A program made the position numbers and the translations under genes. From a virus, in IMG/VR virus record IMGVR_UViG_3300047546_001169, positions 1 through 26,956 of that record: a stretch of DNA of 26,956 nucleotides. One strand, written 5' to 3'. The notes beneath the pieces were generated by a model, which worked only from the letters and a program-made list of their open reading frames with translations, did not search any database and had not been told where the DNA came from. Below are positions 17,855-24,873 of the stretch, one piece after another; positions within the stretch are counted from its first letter, which is position 1, and the number at the start of each line of letters is the position of its first letter.

Positions 17855-19394
17855 CAAGGTTGGCGTTGGTGCCATCACTACGAGCAAAAAGAAGTTGTTT
17901 GCCGAAGGCGGCATGATGGATGACGGCAAAGACGTCGATCCTGTCAGTGGTAATAAGGTGCCTGTTGGTAGCCTTGCTGAAGAGGTGAGGGACGACGTTG
18001 ACGCTAAGTTGTCACCGGGCGAATTCGTCTTTCCCGCTGACGTCGTTCGCTTCATTGGACTTGAACGTCTGATGCAGTTGCGTGATCAAGCTAAGAAAGG
18101 CTTGTCGCGCATGAATGACATTGGTCAAATGGGCAACGCCGAAGACGTTGGCGAAGACGCTAATGACACCTATGAAAACGAAGATGAATTCGAAAGTGAA
18201 ATCGATGACATCATGAAAGAGGTTGATCGTGAAGAAATGGACGATCAAACTAGGGCTGCGTTTTCTACTGGTGGCTTTGTAAACGATGCTTATTACGATT
18301 TGTCAAAAGCTCCAAAAAATCCAGCCCTTGACATTCGTTATTTCACTGACGCTGAAGGCAAAACCTTTTACATGCCATTTATTAATGGTAAGCCCATGCG
18401 CCCATTACCCAATGGTGCGCTTCAAACTGGTACGCCTACAAAAACGATTCCAACTACACCAACTGATAAAGAAACAACCACTGGCGGAATAACTACAGGT
18501 GTTGGTGTTGGTGGTGCTTCTCTGTTTAGCGGAACAGGTACATCCGCAACTGCTGGCACTAGTGGAACAACTGCTGGTGCAGGCACTAGCGTCAGTGTTG
18601 CCGGTACGTACACTGGAAGCAACATTGCTGACTTTGGTCGTTCTGACTTGATTTATAACCCCGGCGGAACCGGTAAGGCGGGTGAAATTGTCACCGAAGA
18701 CTTGTATAGTGGCATCACCCGTGGACAAGCTCAATTGGGCAATGCGGCTGTCACTACTCTTGCTGCTGTTTCCGGCGTTCCCGGCATCATAACACAAGGT
18801 GTTCGTTGGGCAATCAAGACGTATGGACAAGATGCTGTCAATCAATTCATGGGCAAGCTCAATCAAGAAATGGTTGGCAGAGCCGGTGGCGTTGATGTAA
18901 CAAGCTCAACTGGTCTTGCGTCTGCAATGGCTCAAATTGATCAAATTCGTGATAGGAATGACGCCACTGCTGCTGCATCTGCCGGTGCGTTAGGTACTGG
19001 CGGGCGTGCTGCTGATGTTGGTAAGTATGTTTACGAACAACTTAAAGATACTGGTTTGACAGATTCTGAAATTGCTGCTGCTTCACAAAACGCAGTAGAT
19101 GCTGTTATTCGTGGTAAGTCTATGTCAGATGCGATTAGTGAATCAATTAAAGCCGCTAAGCCTGACTTCGGTGTTCGACTGTCTGATATGGATGCTTTCA
19201 AAACAAACGAAGGCAGCATGTATGGCGGAGATCAATCCTTTGGTGTGCTGATGTCTGATATGGACTTTGCTGATGTAATTAAATTCTCAAAAGATATTGG
19301 TTTTGATTATGGTACAATGGGTGACTTTGGGTCTGTTAGCGGTGGCAGCGGACTAAAGGGATTCGGCAACAATGACATGATTGTTTCCGATTGA
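17829..19394 (+). CDS. 521-aa virion protein, portal-adjacent
   Basis: A protein with a basic N-terminus (MGFGKKRSSKVG), LFAEGGMMDDGKDVDPVSGN, and VDAKLSPGEFVFPADVVRFI followed by GLERLMQLRDQAKKGLSRM, a block I know from structural regions of marine and freshwater podoviruses. A very acidic stretch (NEDEFESEIDDIMKEVDREE) and a Gly/Thr/Ser-rich middle come next; the C-terminus repeats SDMD and has helices with AASAGALGTGG. It is probably an internal or ejection protein of the virion. The start at 17829 has a GAAGGAC site inside the upstream gene. The -35 box of the scaffold promoter overlaps its end. Confidence 0.72.
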   Translation: MGFGKKRSSKVGVGAITTSKKKLFAEGGMMDDGKDVDPVSGNKVPVGSLAEEVRDDVDAKLSPGEFVFPADVVRFIGLERLMQLRDQAKKGLSRMNDIGQMGNAEDVGEDANDTYENEDEFESEIDDIMKEVDREEMDDQTRAAFSTGGFVNDAYYDLSKAPKNPALDIRYFTDAEGKTFYMPFINGKPMRPLPNGALQTGTPTKTIPTTPTDKETTTGGITTGVGVGGASLFSGTGTSATAGTSGTTAGAGTSVSVAGTYTGSNIADFGRSDLIYNPGGTGKAGEIVTEDLYSGITRGQAQLGNAAVTTLAAVSGVPGIITQGVRWAIKTYGQDAVNQFMGKLNQEMVGRAGGVDVTSSTGLASAMAQIDQIRDRNDATAAASAGALGTGGRAADVGKYVYEQLKDTGLTDSEIAAASQNAVDAVIRGKSMSDAISESIKAAKPDFGVRLSDMDAFKTNEGSMYGGDQSFGVLMSDMDFADVIKFSKDIGFDYGTMGDFGSVSGGSGLKGFGNNDMIVSD

Positions 19395-19419
19395 TAAAGG
19401 AGAAAAGATCGACTATACT
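19391..19419 (+). promoter_or_regulatory. sigma70 promoter before the scaffold gene
   Basis: The -35 box TTGATA (19391-19396) and -10 box TATACT (19414-19419) have a 17-nt spacer; each box matches consensus at five positions. It overlaps the stop codon of the 521-aa gene. It should raise expression of scaffold and coat genes relative to the rest of the operon. Confidence 0.7.
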
Positions 19420-19425
19420 TAACAC

Positions 19426-19494
19426 ATAAACGGCAACCCGTTTCCCCGCACTAGCGGCTACAAATGGCCCCATAACTTTAGAAAGGAGTTAATT
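19426..19494 (+). promoter_or_regulatory. structured leader of the scaffold gene
   Basis: The transcript would start close to 19426 and form AAACGG-CAAC-CCGTTT (19428-19443) and CCGC-ACTA-GCGG (19446-19457). A strong GAAAGGAG Shine-Dalgarno lies 7 nt before the ATG. A stem-loop right at the 5' end repeats the principle seen in the early leaders. Confidence 0.6.
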
Positions 19495-20376
19495 ATGGCT
19501 GATCCTATTGCTGTACCTACACAAACTCGCGTTGCACCATTTTCCATGCGTCGCAATGCAAACGATGACCGCATCAAGAAAGAAGAAGAAGAACTCGAAA
19601 AGCTGAAAGCTGCACAGGCGCAGTCAGCAGAAACGCAGGAGACAAAAAATGAAGAGGAAACTTCTGAAGAAAATCTTAATGCTGAAGAGAAAACTTTCAA
19701 GAAGCGTTATGGCGATTTGCGACGCCATTCGCAAAAAGTGGAAACTGATCTTCGAAAAGAAATCGACGACCTAAAGAAGTTGGTTGAGCAATCCACCGAG
19801 AAGCAGATGAAGCTTCCGGCACGCGACGAAGACATCGATGCGTGGGCAAAACAATATCCCGATGTCTATCGTATTGTAGAATCTATTGCGCTAAAGAAAG
19901 CTAAGGAAACGCAGAAGACTCTTGAAGAGCGAATGAAGCAGGTCGATGAAACTGAGCGTGAAACTGCTCGGCAAAAGGCCCGAGTCGAGCTTTTGAAGAT
20001 TCATCCTGATTTTGATAAGATTGAAGATGATGACGATTTCCATGACTGGGCAGAAGAGCAGCCAAAATGGGTGCAAGATGCCCTCTATGAAAACGACGCC
20101 GACTATCGCTCGGCTGCTCGCGCCATCGATCTTTACAAAGCAGACAAGGGATTGTCAGGAAAAAAGCAAAAAGAAGACGATAGCCGCGCTGCTGCGCAAG
20201 CCGTAAACACCAAAGGACGATCTGCGCCAAGTGCTACGGCAGACCAAGAAGGTGTTTTCTATGAGAGCCAAGTGCAGAAAATGTCCATGCAGGAATACGA
20301 GGCCAAACAAGAAGATATTGTAAAAGCAATGCGTTCGGGCAAGTTTGTTTATGATATTAGCGGAAATGCTCGCTAA
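19495..20376 (+). CDS. capsid scaffolding protein
   Basis: A 293-aa highly charged, helical protein. After MADPIAVPTQTRVAPFSMRR come long E/K-rich coiled-coil segments (KKEEEELEKLKAAQAQSAET, KVETDLRKEIDDLKKLVEQS) and a middle with DAWAKQYPDVYRIVESIA. The C-terminus is more basic. Position directly before the coat gene, size and composition are those of scaffolds of P22- or T7-like phages, which direct procapsid assembly and then leave. It has its own promoter and a strong ribosome site, and is followed by a terminator. Confidence 0.87.
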   Translation: MADPIAVPTQTRVAPFSMRRNANDDRIKKEEEELEKLKAAQAQSAETQETKNEEETSEENLNAEEKTFKKRYGDLRRHSQKVETDLRKEIDDLKKLVEQSTEKQMKLPARDEDIDAWAKQYPDVYRIVESIALKKAKETQKTLEERMKQVDETERETARQKARVELLKIHPDFDKIEDDDDFHDWAEEQPKWVQDALYENDADYRSAARAIDLYKADKGLSGKKQKEDDSRAAAQAVNTKGRSAPSATADQEGVFYESQVQKMSMQEYEAKQEDIVKAMRSGKFVYDISGNAR

Positions 20377-20410
20377 CGCTTGACAAACACAAAGAAGTCT
20401 GTTCTAACGG

Positions 20411-20443
20411 GGGCGTTGTCAGAAATGGCAACGTCCTTTTTTT
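20411..20443 (+). terminator. intrinsic terminator between scaffold and coat genes
   Basis: A 10-bp stem GGGCGTTGTC / GGCAACGTCC (two G-U pairs) with loop AGAAAT is followed by seven Ts. It would end part of the scaffold transcript. Since no clear promoter is visible for the coat gene beyond it, it may be leaky or bypassed by antitermination. Confidence 0.8.
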
Positions 20444-20464
20444 GTTCCTGTCAATAAGTTTTGT

Positions 20465-20592
20465 CGAATACCCAAGCGGGTAGCCGTCAATCCTAATCGA
20501 ACTCTAGAGCGATTAGCATTGACCACCTATCCCTAGCGAGGCCCGAATAAGACGCAGACAGATAGTAAATGCTAATATAGGAGAATACTCAA
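20465..20592 (+). promoter_or_regulatory. structured 5' leader of the major capsid gene
   Basis: Two clear stem-loops lie in front of the coat gene: TACCC-AAGC-GGGTA (20470-20482) and a 14-bp stem with one mismatch (20486-20523: GTCAATcCTAATCG against CGATTAGcATTGAC, 10-nt loop with CTCTAGAG). A GGAG ribosome site comes 9 nt before the ATG. Such leaders often stabilise or process abundant coat mRNA. No convincing promoter is seen here. Confidence 0.55.
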
Positions 20593-21663
20593 ATGGCATT
20601 CGCTTCTGCTCCCGGTTGGGGCAACCTTCCTAACGGTAACTGGTCCCCGGTTATCTATTCCAAGCAAGTTCAGCTTGCTTTCCGTAAGTCGTCTGTGGTT
20701 GAAGCTATCACCAACAACGACTATTTTGGTGAAATCGCCAACGTTGGTGACTCTGTTAAGATCATCAAGGAACCCGAAATCGCCGTCAAGAACTACGCTC
20801 GTGGCACGCAAGTTACGGCCCAAGACCTCGACGACAGCGACTTCACTCTGGTGGTTGACAAGTCGGCTTACTTCGCTTTCAAGGTGGACGACATCGAATC
20901 TTCGCAGTCGCATGTGAACTGGATGTCTCTGGCTTCTGATCGTGCTGCCTATCGCCTGAAGGACAACTACGACCAAGACGTGCTTGGCTACATGACTGGC
21001 TTCCAACAAGCCGCTCTGGGTGCCAACGCCACCGTGGCTCGTACCACCGCTTCTGGTACCAAGGCTGTTTCGACTGCTGACAGCGATGAACTGCTGGCTT
21101 CGATGAAGCTGAAGAAAGGCTCGTTCGCCAACATCACCACGGCTTCTGCCGGTGAGCATTCGATTCCGGTGACCCCGCGTCTGCCGGGTACGACCTCGCT
21201 GCCGACGGATCGTGTGTCCCCCTTGATGATCATCTCTCGCATGGCTCGTCTGTTGGATCAACAGAATGTGGACACGCAAGGTCGCTTCCTCGTGGTTGAC
21301 CCGATTTTCGTGGAAATGCTGAAGGACGAAGACAGCCGCTTGCTGAACAGCGACTTCGGCGGTGCTGGTCTGCAAAATGGTTTGGTGCTGAGCAATCTGC
21401 ACGGCTTCAAGGTATTCGTGTCGAACAACCTGCCCGCTATCGGTACCGGCCCCGGCACCGCTGGCACTGCCAACCAGAACGACAACTATGGTATCATCGT
21501 TGCCGGTCATGAGGCTGCTGTGGCTACGGCTGAGACGATCACGAAGACCGAAACCTATCGTGACCCCGACAGCTTCGCTGACATCGTGCGTGGCATGCAT
21601 GTCTACGGCCGTAAGCTACTGAAACCCGAGGCTATTGTCAGGGCCAAGTATAACGTAGCGTAG
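20593..21663 (+). CDS. major capsid protein
   Basis: A 356-aa coat protein. It starts MAFASAPGWGNLPNGNWSPV, has YSKQVQLAFRKSSVVEAITN and NDYFGEIANVGDSVKI at residues 22-57, and DRAAYRLKDNYDQDVLGYMT in the helical part; the C-terminal half ends ATAETITKTETYRDPDSFAD and GMHVYGRKLLKPEA. This is an HK97-fold coat of the P22/marine podovirus kind. Codon choice is more GC-rich and uniform than in neighbours, as expected of a very highly expressed gene. It follows scaffold and a structured leader, and is followed by a homing-type nuclease gene. Confidence 0.93.
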   Translation: MAFASAPGWGNLPNGNWSPVIYSKQVQLAFRKSSVVEAITNNDYFGEIANVGDSVKIIKEPEIAVKNYARGTQVTAQDLDDSDFTLVVDKSAYFAFKVDDIESSQSHVNWMSLASDRAAYRLKDNYDQDVLGYMTGFQQAALGANATVARTTASGTKAVSTADSDELLASMKLKKGSFANITTASAGEHSIPVTPRLPGTTSLPTDRVSPLMIISRMARLLDQQNVDTQGRFLVVDPIFVEMLKDEDSRLLNSDFGGAGLQNGLVLSNLHGFKVFVSNNLPAIGTGPGTAGTANQNDNYGIIVAGHEAAVATAETITKTETYRDPDSFADIVRGMHVYGRKLLKPEAIVRAKYNVA

Positions 21664-21680
21664 TGTGCTAAAATAGCAGA
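21664..21680 (+). promoter_or_regulatory. hairpin abutting the second endonuclease start
   Basis: TGCTA-AAA-TAGCA (21666-21678), a perfect 5-bp stem, ends 2 nt before the ATG at 21681. The gene has no good Shine-Dalgarno outside it. The stem would restrict ribosome access, as in the first endonuclease gene. Confidence 0.5.
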
Positions 21681-22127
21681 ATGAAGATACCACTTACGCT
21701 CCGCGATGACCACCCGTATAAAGATGGTAGAGAGTGTAGTGTTTGTGGTATCTTTAAGTTAGCATCAGAGTTTCAGTTAGAACGAGACGAAAAAGCAAGG
21801 GGTGGAGTTTCTTTGCGGGGTCAATGTAAACCCTGTAGAGAACATATCAAGTGGAAGACATTTATTGTTCGAACTTACGGAATTACTCCCGAACAATATT
21901 ATCAATTGCTTGATGAACAAGAAGGAAAGTGTGCAATTTGCAAATCCGAGTCTCCAAATTCTGAAAGAATTGGAAGCGGAAAATTGTTTATTGACCATTG
22001 CCACGACACTAAAAAAGTTCGCGGTCTTCTTTGTGCTAAATGTAATCTCGGTATCGGCTACTTGAACGACGATGTTGACCTTCTGCAATCGGCAATAGAA
22101 TATATTAACTCTTCAAAGGAAAAATAA
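21681..22127 (+). CDS. endonuclease VII-like HNH nuclease, probable homing enzyme
   Basis: A 148-aa protein with an N-terminal zinc ribbon (C19, C22, C49, C52) and an endonuclease VII core: GKCAICKSE (C84, C87), FIDHCHDTKKVRG (D105, H106, H108), LLCAKCNLGIGYLNDD (C118, C121, N122). It is a distant relative of the enzyme at 5167-5622, with little identity outside the motifs. The codon and base composition is clearly more A/T-rich than the coat gene before it. Insertion between the coat gene and its usual follower, weak ribosome site and composition favour a recently acquired free-standing homing endonuclease. The stop overlaps the next start (TAATG). Confidence 0.88.
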   Translation: MKIPLTLRDDHPYKDGRECSVCGIFKLASEFQLERDEKARGGVSLRGQCKPCREHIKWKTFIVRTYGITPEQYYQLLDEQEGKCAICKSESPNSERIGSGKLFIDHCHDTKKVRGLLCAKCNLGIGYLNDDVDLLQSAIEYINSSKEK

Positions 22128-22534
22128 TGGCTGCTGTTCAATCTCTTCGAAATAAAGCCTACGTTGTGGAAAAGGATGTGACGCTCGCCGCCACTTCCGG
22201 TACCGCTGTAGGTATTCCTGTGGGCGCTGGCACTCTGGTGTTGGCTGTCGGTTTTCAAAACTATACGACGGTGCCTGATGTCACCACGTATACGATGAAC
22301 ATTACCGATGGTACTACCACCTTCGCTAGTGCTCTGAACTTCGACAACACCGCTGCTAACACCATTCGTGTTGGCACCACCGCCGGTCTGGTGGCTGCGG
22401 CTGACACCATCGACGTCGTGACGACGATCTCCGGTTCTCCCGGCACGATCCGTGGTCGCGTGTTCGCTGTGGTGGTCGATGTCAATGCTGACTGGGCTAC
22501 TCCGGGCACTGTTGACAATGACACGCTTGCCTAA
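22127..22534 (+). CDS. 135-aa virion protein, possible head decoration
   Basis: A 135-aa beta-rich protein (MAAVQSLRNKAYVVEKDVTL, AATSGTAVGIPVGAGTLVLA, GTIRGRVFAVVVDVNADWAT) with many Thr, Ala and Val and no cysteine. Its codon use resembles the coat gene, so high expression is expected. Position directly after the coat gene (apart from the inserted nuclease) and composition fit a head decoration or similar structural protein. A terminator follows its stop by 25 nt. Confidence 0.75.
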   Translation: MAAVQSLRNKAYVVEKDVTLAATSGTAVGIPVGAGTLVLAVGFQNYTTVPDVTTYTMNITDGTTTFASALNFDNTAANTIRVGTTAGLVAAADTIDVVTTISGSPGTIRGRVFAVVVDVNADWATPGTVDNDTLA

Positions 22535-22559
22535 GTCTGGGAAGACGTAAGCAAAATGG

Positions 22560-22582
22560 AAAAGGCTCTACGGAGCCTTTTT
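22560..22582 (+). terminator. intrinsic terminator after the head gene block
   Basis: AAAAGGCTC-TACG-GAGCCTTTT, a perfect 9-bp stem with a UACG tetraloop and a T-run (22578-22582). Because the stem has flanking A and T runs it would also work on the minus strand. It closes the scaffold-coat unit and lowers expression of the tail genes. Confidence 0.9.
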
Positions 22583-22605
22583 CTGTTGTATAACTAGGAA
22601 TACTT

Positions 22606-23322
22606 ATGGCAACCTTTCTCTCACTCACTAACGAGCTTTTGCGCCGTCTCAACGAAGTGGAGATGGACTCAAACAATTTCAGCGGTGCGCGAAATATTCA
22701 AGCTCTGGCAAAGGATGCCATCAATGCCTCTGTCCGTGAAATCTTGCATGTTGCGCAAGAATGGCCTTTTACGCTTGCCACTGGAACTACAACCACCGTT
22801 GCAGGCACTGCTGAATATAGTTTTCCCGCTGACTTGTCTAGTGTAGACTGGGACAGCTTTTATGTCCGTCAGCATGGTGATCAAACGAATATTCCACAAA
22901 AACTAGAGCCGTTGCCATATGTAGAGTTTCTACGACACTATCGTAGTCGTGATGAAACAGGTGGCACCGCTGCTCGTGAAGCGCCTCGTCGCGTTTACAT
23001 GACGCAGGAAAGCAAGTTTGGCTTAACTCCGCCGCCTGACAAAGACTATGTTATTGAATATAAATATTGGACGTTTCCGACAGAAATGTCTTTGTATAGC
23101 GATACCTGCATTGTTCCTGATAGATTTAAGGGCGTCATCATTGATGGTGGAATGATGTTTCTAATGATATTCCGCAGCAACGAACAAAGTGCTGCTATCC
23201 ATCGTGAAAAGTTTGATAACGGCATCCGCACCATGCGGCGCATTCTCATTGACGATCCGGTATCTATGACATCGACAATGATTTTGAAGCCTGCGGTATC
23301 TGCACGAGTATTAAATGGCTGA
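22606..23322 (+). CDS. head-tail adaptor protein
   Basis: A 238-aa protein: MATFLSLTNELLRRLNEVEM, AKDAINASVREILHVAQEWP (helical N-terminal part), then beta segments with AEYSFPADLSSVDWDSFYVR and PPPDKDYVIEYKYWTFP, and a closing helix (FKGVIIDGGMMFLMIFR). This is the layout of podoviral adaptor proteins (P22 gp4 / T7 gp11 position) which sit below the portal and bind the tail hub. An AGGA ribosome site precedes the ATG. The last 8 nt overlap the next gene. Confidence 0.78.
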   Translation: MATFLSLTNELLRRLNEVEMDSNNFSGARNIQALAKDAINASVREILHVAQEWPFTLATGTTTTVAGTAEYSFPADLSSVDWDSFYVRQHGDQTNIPQKLEPLPYVEFLRHYRSRDETGGTAAREAPRRVYMTQESKFGLTPPPDKDYVIEYKYWTFPTEMSLYSDTCIVPDRFKGVIIDGGMMFLMIFRSNEQSAAIHREKFDNGIRTMRRILIDDPVSMTSTMILKPAVSARVLNG

Positions 23323-24871
23323 TCGTATTCAAGCGCTAAAAGTTAGCTGTCTTGGTGGGCTTGATACCAACAAAGACTTGCTAACGCAAGCTGAGCGCTA
23401 TCCCGGTAGCGCTTTACAGCTTATCAACTATGAGCCGTCCACATCGGGTGGATATAGGCGCATTAGTGGATATGCAAACAGCTACGGCACTCTTGCGGGT
23501 GAAGGTGGTGTCTTAGGCATCAACATCTTTGATGGTGTTAATAACGGCATCTTTGCTTGCCGTAAGCCTTCTGCTGGCACCAACTACTTCTACCGCTGGA
23601 ATACCAGCACTAGCGCATGGGTGGCTGTTACGACTCCCGGCACCGTCACTATGGTTGGTGTCAAAAAGGTGAGATTTGAAAACCTCACATGGGGCGTAAA
23701 TAAGATGGTGCTGGTTGATGGCGTCAACCCCGCTGCTGTCTATGACGGCACCACCTACACTCAGATCACAGCATCTACAGCACCTGCTGCTCCGAAATAT
23801 GTAACGCAGTTTGCCAATCACTTGTTCTTAGCAGGCGACAGCAGCGCCCCTTACAATCTCTATTTTTCTGCACCAACCGCTGAAACCAACTTTACCCCTG
23901 CCGCTGGCGCGGGCGTCATCAACGTTGGCTTCCCCATTGTACAGATTAAGTCGTTCCGCGACGTGCTCTATATCTTTGGCAAGAACGCAATTAAGCGACT
24001 TGTTGGCACAAGCATTGCTGACTTCAATGTGCAAGAGGTGACGAACAACCTCGGCTGTATTGTTCCCGATAGCGTTGTTGAATTTGCCGGTAATCTGGTG
24101 TTCTTGAGCTATGACGGTTTCCGTCCCATTGCCGGTACAGCTCGAATCGGTGACGTTGAACTTGAGAATTTGTCTAAGCAAATTCAGACAACAGTGAACA
24201 CTTTCATTGATGAAATTGTTCAGTCAAACCTTGATGTAGAAAAGTTTACAAGCGTTGTCTATAATAAGAAGTCTCAGTTTAGATTTTTGTCTACCACCGA
24301 CGGACTCTTCGGCATCTTAGCCGGTTTGCGTCGCATGGATCAAGGCATTGCAATGGAGTTTGGTCAGCTTTTCGACATAACCGCAACCTCTGCTGCTAGT
24401 GGTTTGATTGGCACTGAAGAAATTCTTTTGCACGGAGACGCTACTGGTAAAGTGTATAAACAAGAGACAGGAAGCGATTTCGATGGTCGTCCTATTCTTA
24501 GCATTTATCAGACCCCGTATTATTACTTTGAAGACCCAACGATTCGTAAAAATCTTTACAACGTCACCACGTTCTTACGAGCTGAAGGCTCTGTGAACAT
24601 TGCGTTCGCAGTGTCTTATGACTTCGATGATAGCGTAAATGTTTTTAATCCGACAGACTATGATATAACGACGCAATATGCTGCTGCTTACTACAGTAGC
24701 GCAGTTTATGACAGCGCTGCCGTCTATGATGGCAATCCATCCCCGGTTGTTAAAACAAACATCTCCGGCTCTGGATTCTCTGTCTCGTTTACATATGTCA
24801 CCAATGACACAAATCTAAGTCACAATATTCAGGGCTTAGTGATGAACTTCTCATACAACGATAGGAGATAA
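23315..24871 (+). CDS. P22 gp10-like tail hub / stabilisation protein
   Basis: A 518-aa beta protein. It opens MADRIQALKVSCLGGLDTNK and has INYEPSTSGGYRRISGYANS, followed by repeated blades such as YVTQFANHLFLAGDSSAPYN and KSFRDVLYIFGKNAIKRLVG. This is a beta-propeller pattern like that of P22 gp10, which plugs the portal-adaptor complex and holds tail spikes or fibres. The C-terminus carries YYFEDPTIRKNLYNV, typical of these hubs. It overlaps the adaptor gene by 8 nt and is followed by the tail-fibre gene after 2 nt. Confidence 0.82.
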   Translation: MADRIQALKVSCLGGLDTNKDLLTQAERYPGSALQLINYEPSTSGGYRRISGYANSYGTLAGEGGVLGINIFDGVNNGIFACRKPSAGTNYFYRWNTSTSAWVAVTTPGTVTMVGVKKVRFENLTWGVNKMVLVDGVNPAAVYDGTTYTQITASTAPAAPKYVTQFANHLFLAGDSSAPYNLYFSAPTAETNFTPAAGAGVINVGFPIVQIKSFRDVLYIFGKNAIKRLVGTSIADFNVQEVTNNLGCIVPDSVVEFAGNLVFLSYDGFRPIAGTARIGDVELENLSKQIQTTVNTFIDEIVQSNLDVEKFTSVVYNKKSQFRFLSTTDGLFGILAGLRRMDQGIAMEFGQLFDITATSAASGLIGTEEILLHGDATGKVYKQETGSDFDGRPILSIYQTPYYYFEDPTIRKNLYNVTTFLRAEGSVNIAFAVSYDFDDSVNVFNPTDYDITTQYAAAYYSSAVYDSAAVYDGNPSPVVKTNISGSGFSVSFTYVTNDTNLSHNIQGLVMNFSYNDRR

Positions 24872-24873
24872 TT

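Noticed and set aside
20380-20408. TTGACA box after the scaffold gene as a coat promoter
   Set aside because: The -10 candidate TCTAAC is poor and a strong terminator follows at once, so it could not serve the coat gene.
20572-21600. 342-codon minus-strand open frame opposite the coat gene
   Set aside because: It is antisense to a clear major capsid gene with strong codon bias, has no ribosome site and has a His/Arg/Val-rich composition typical of shadow frames.
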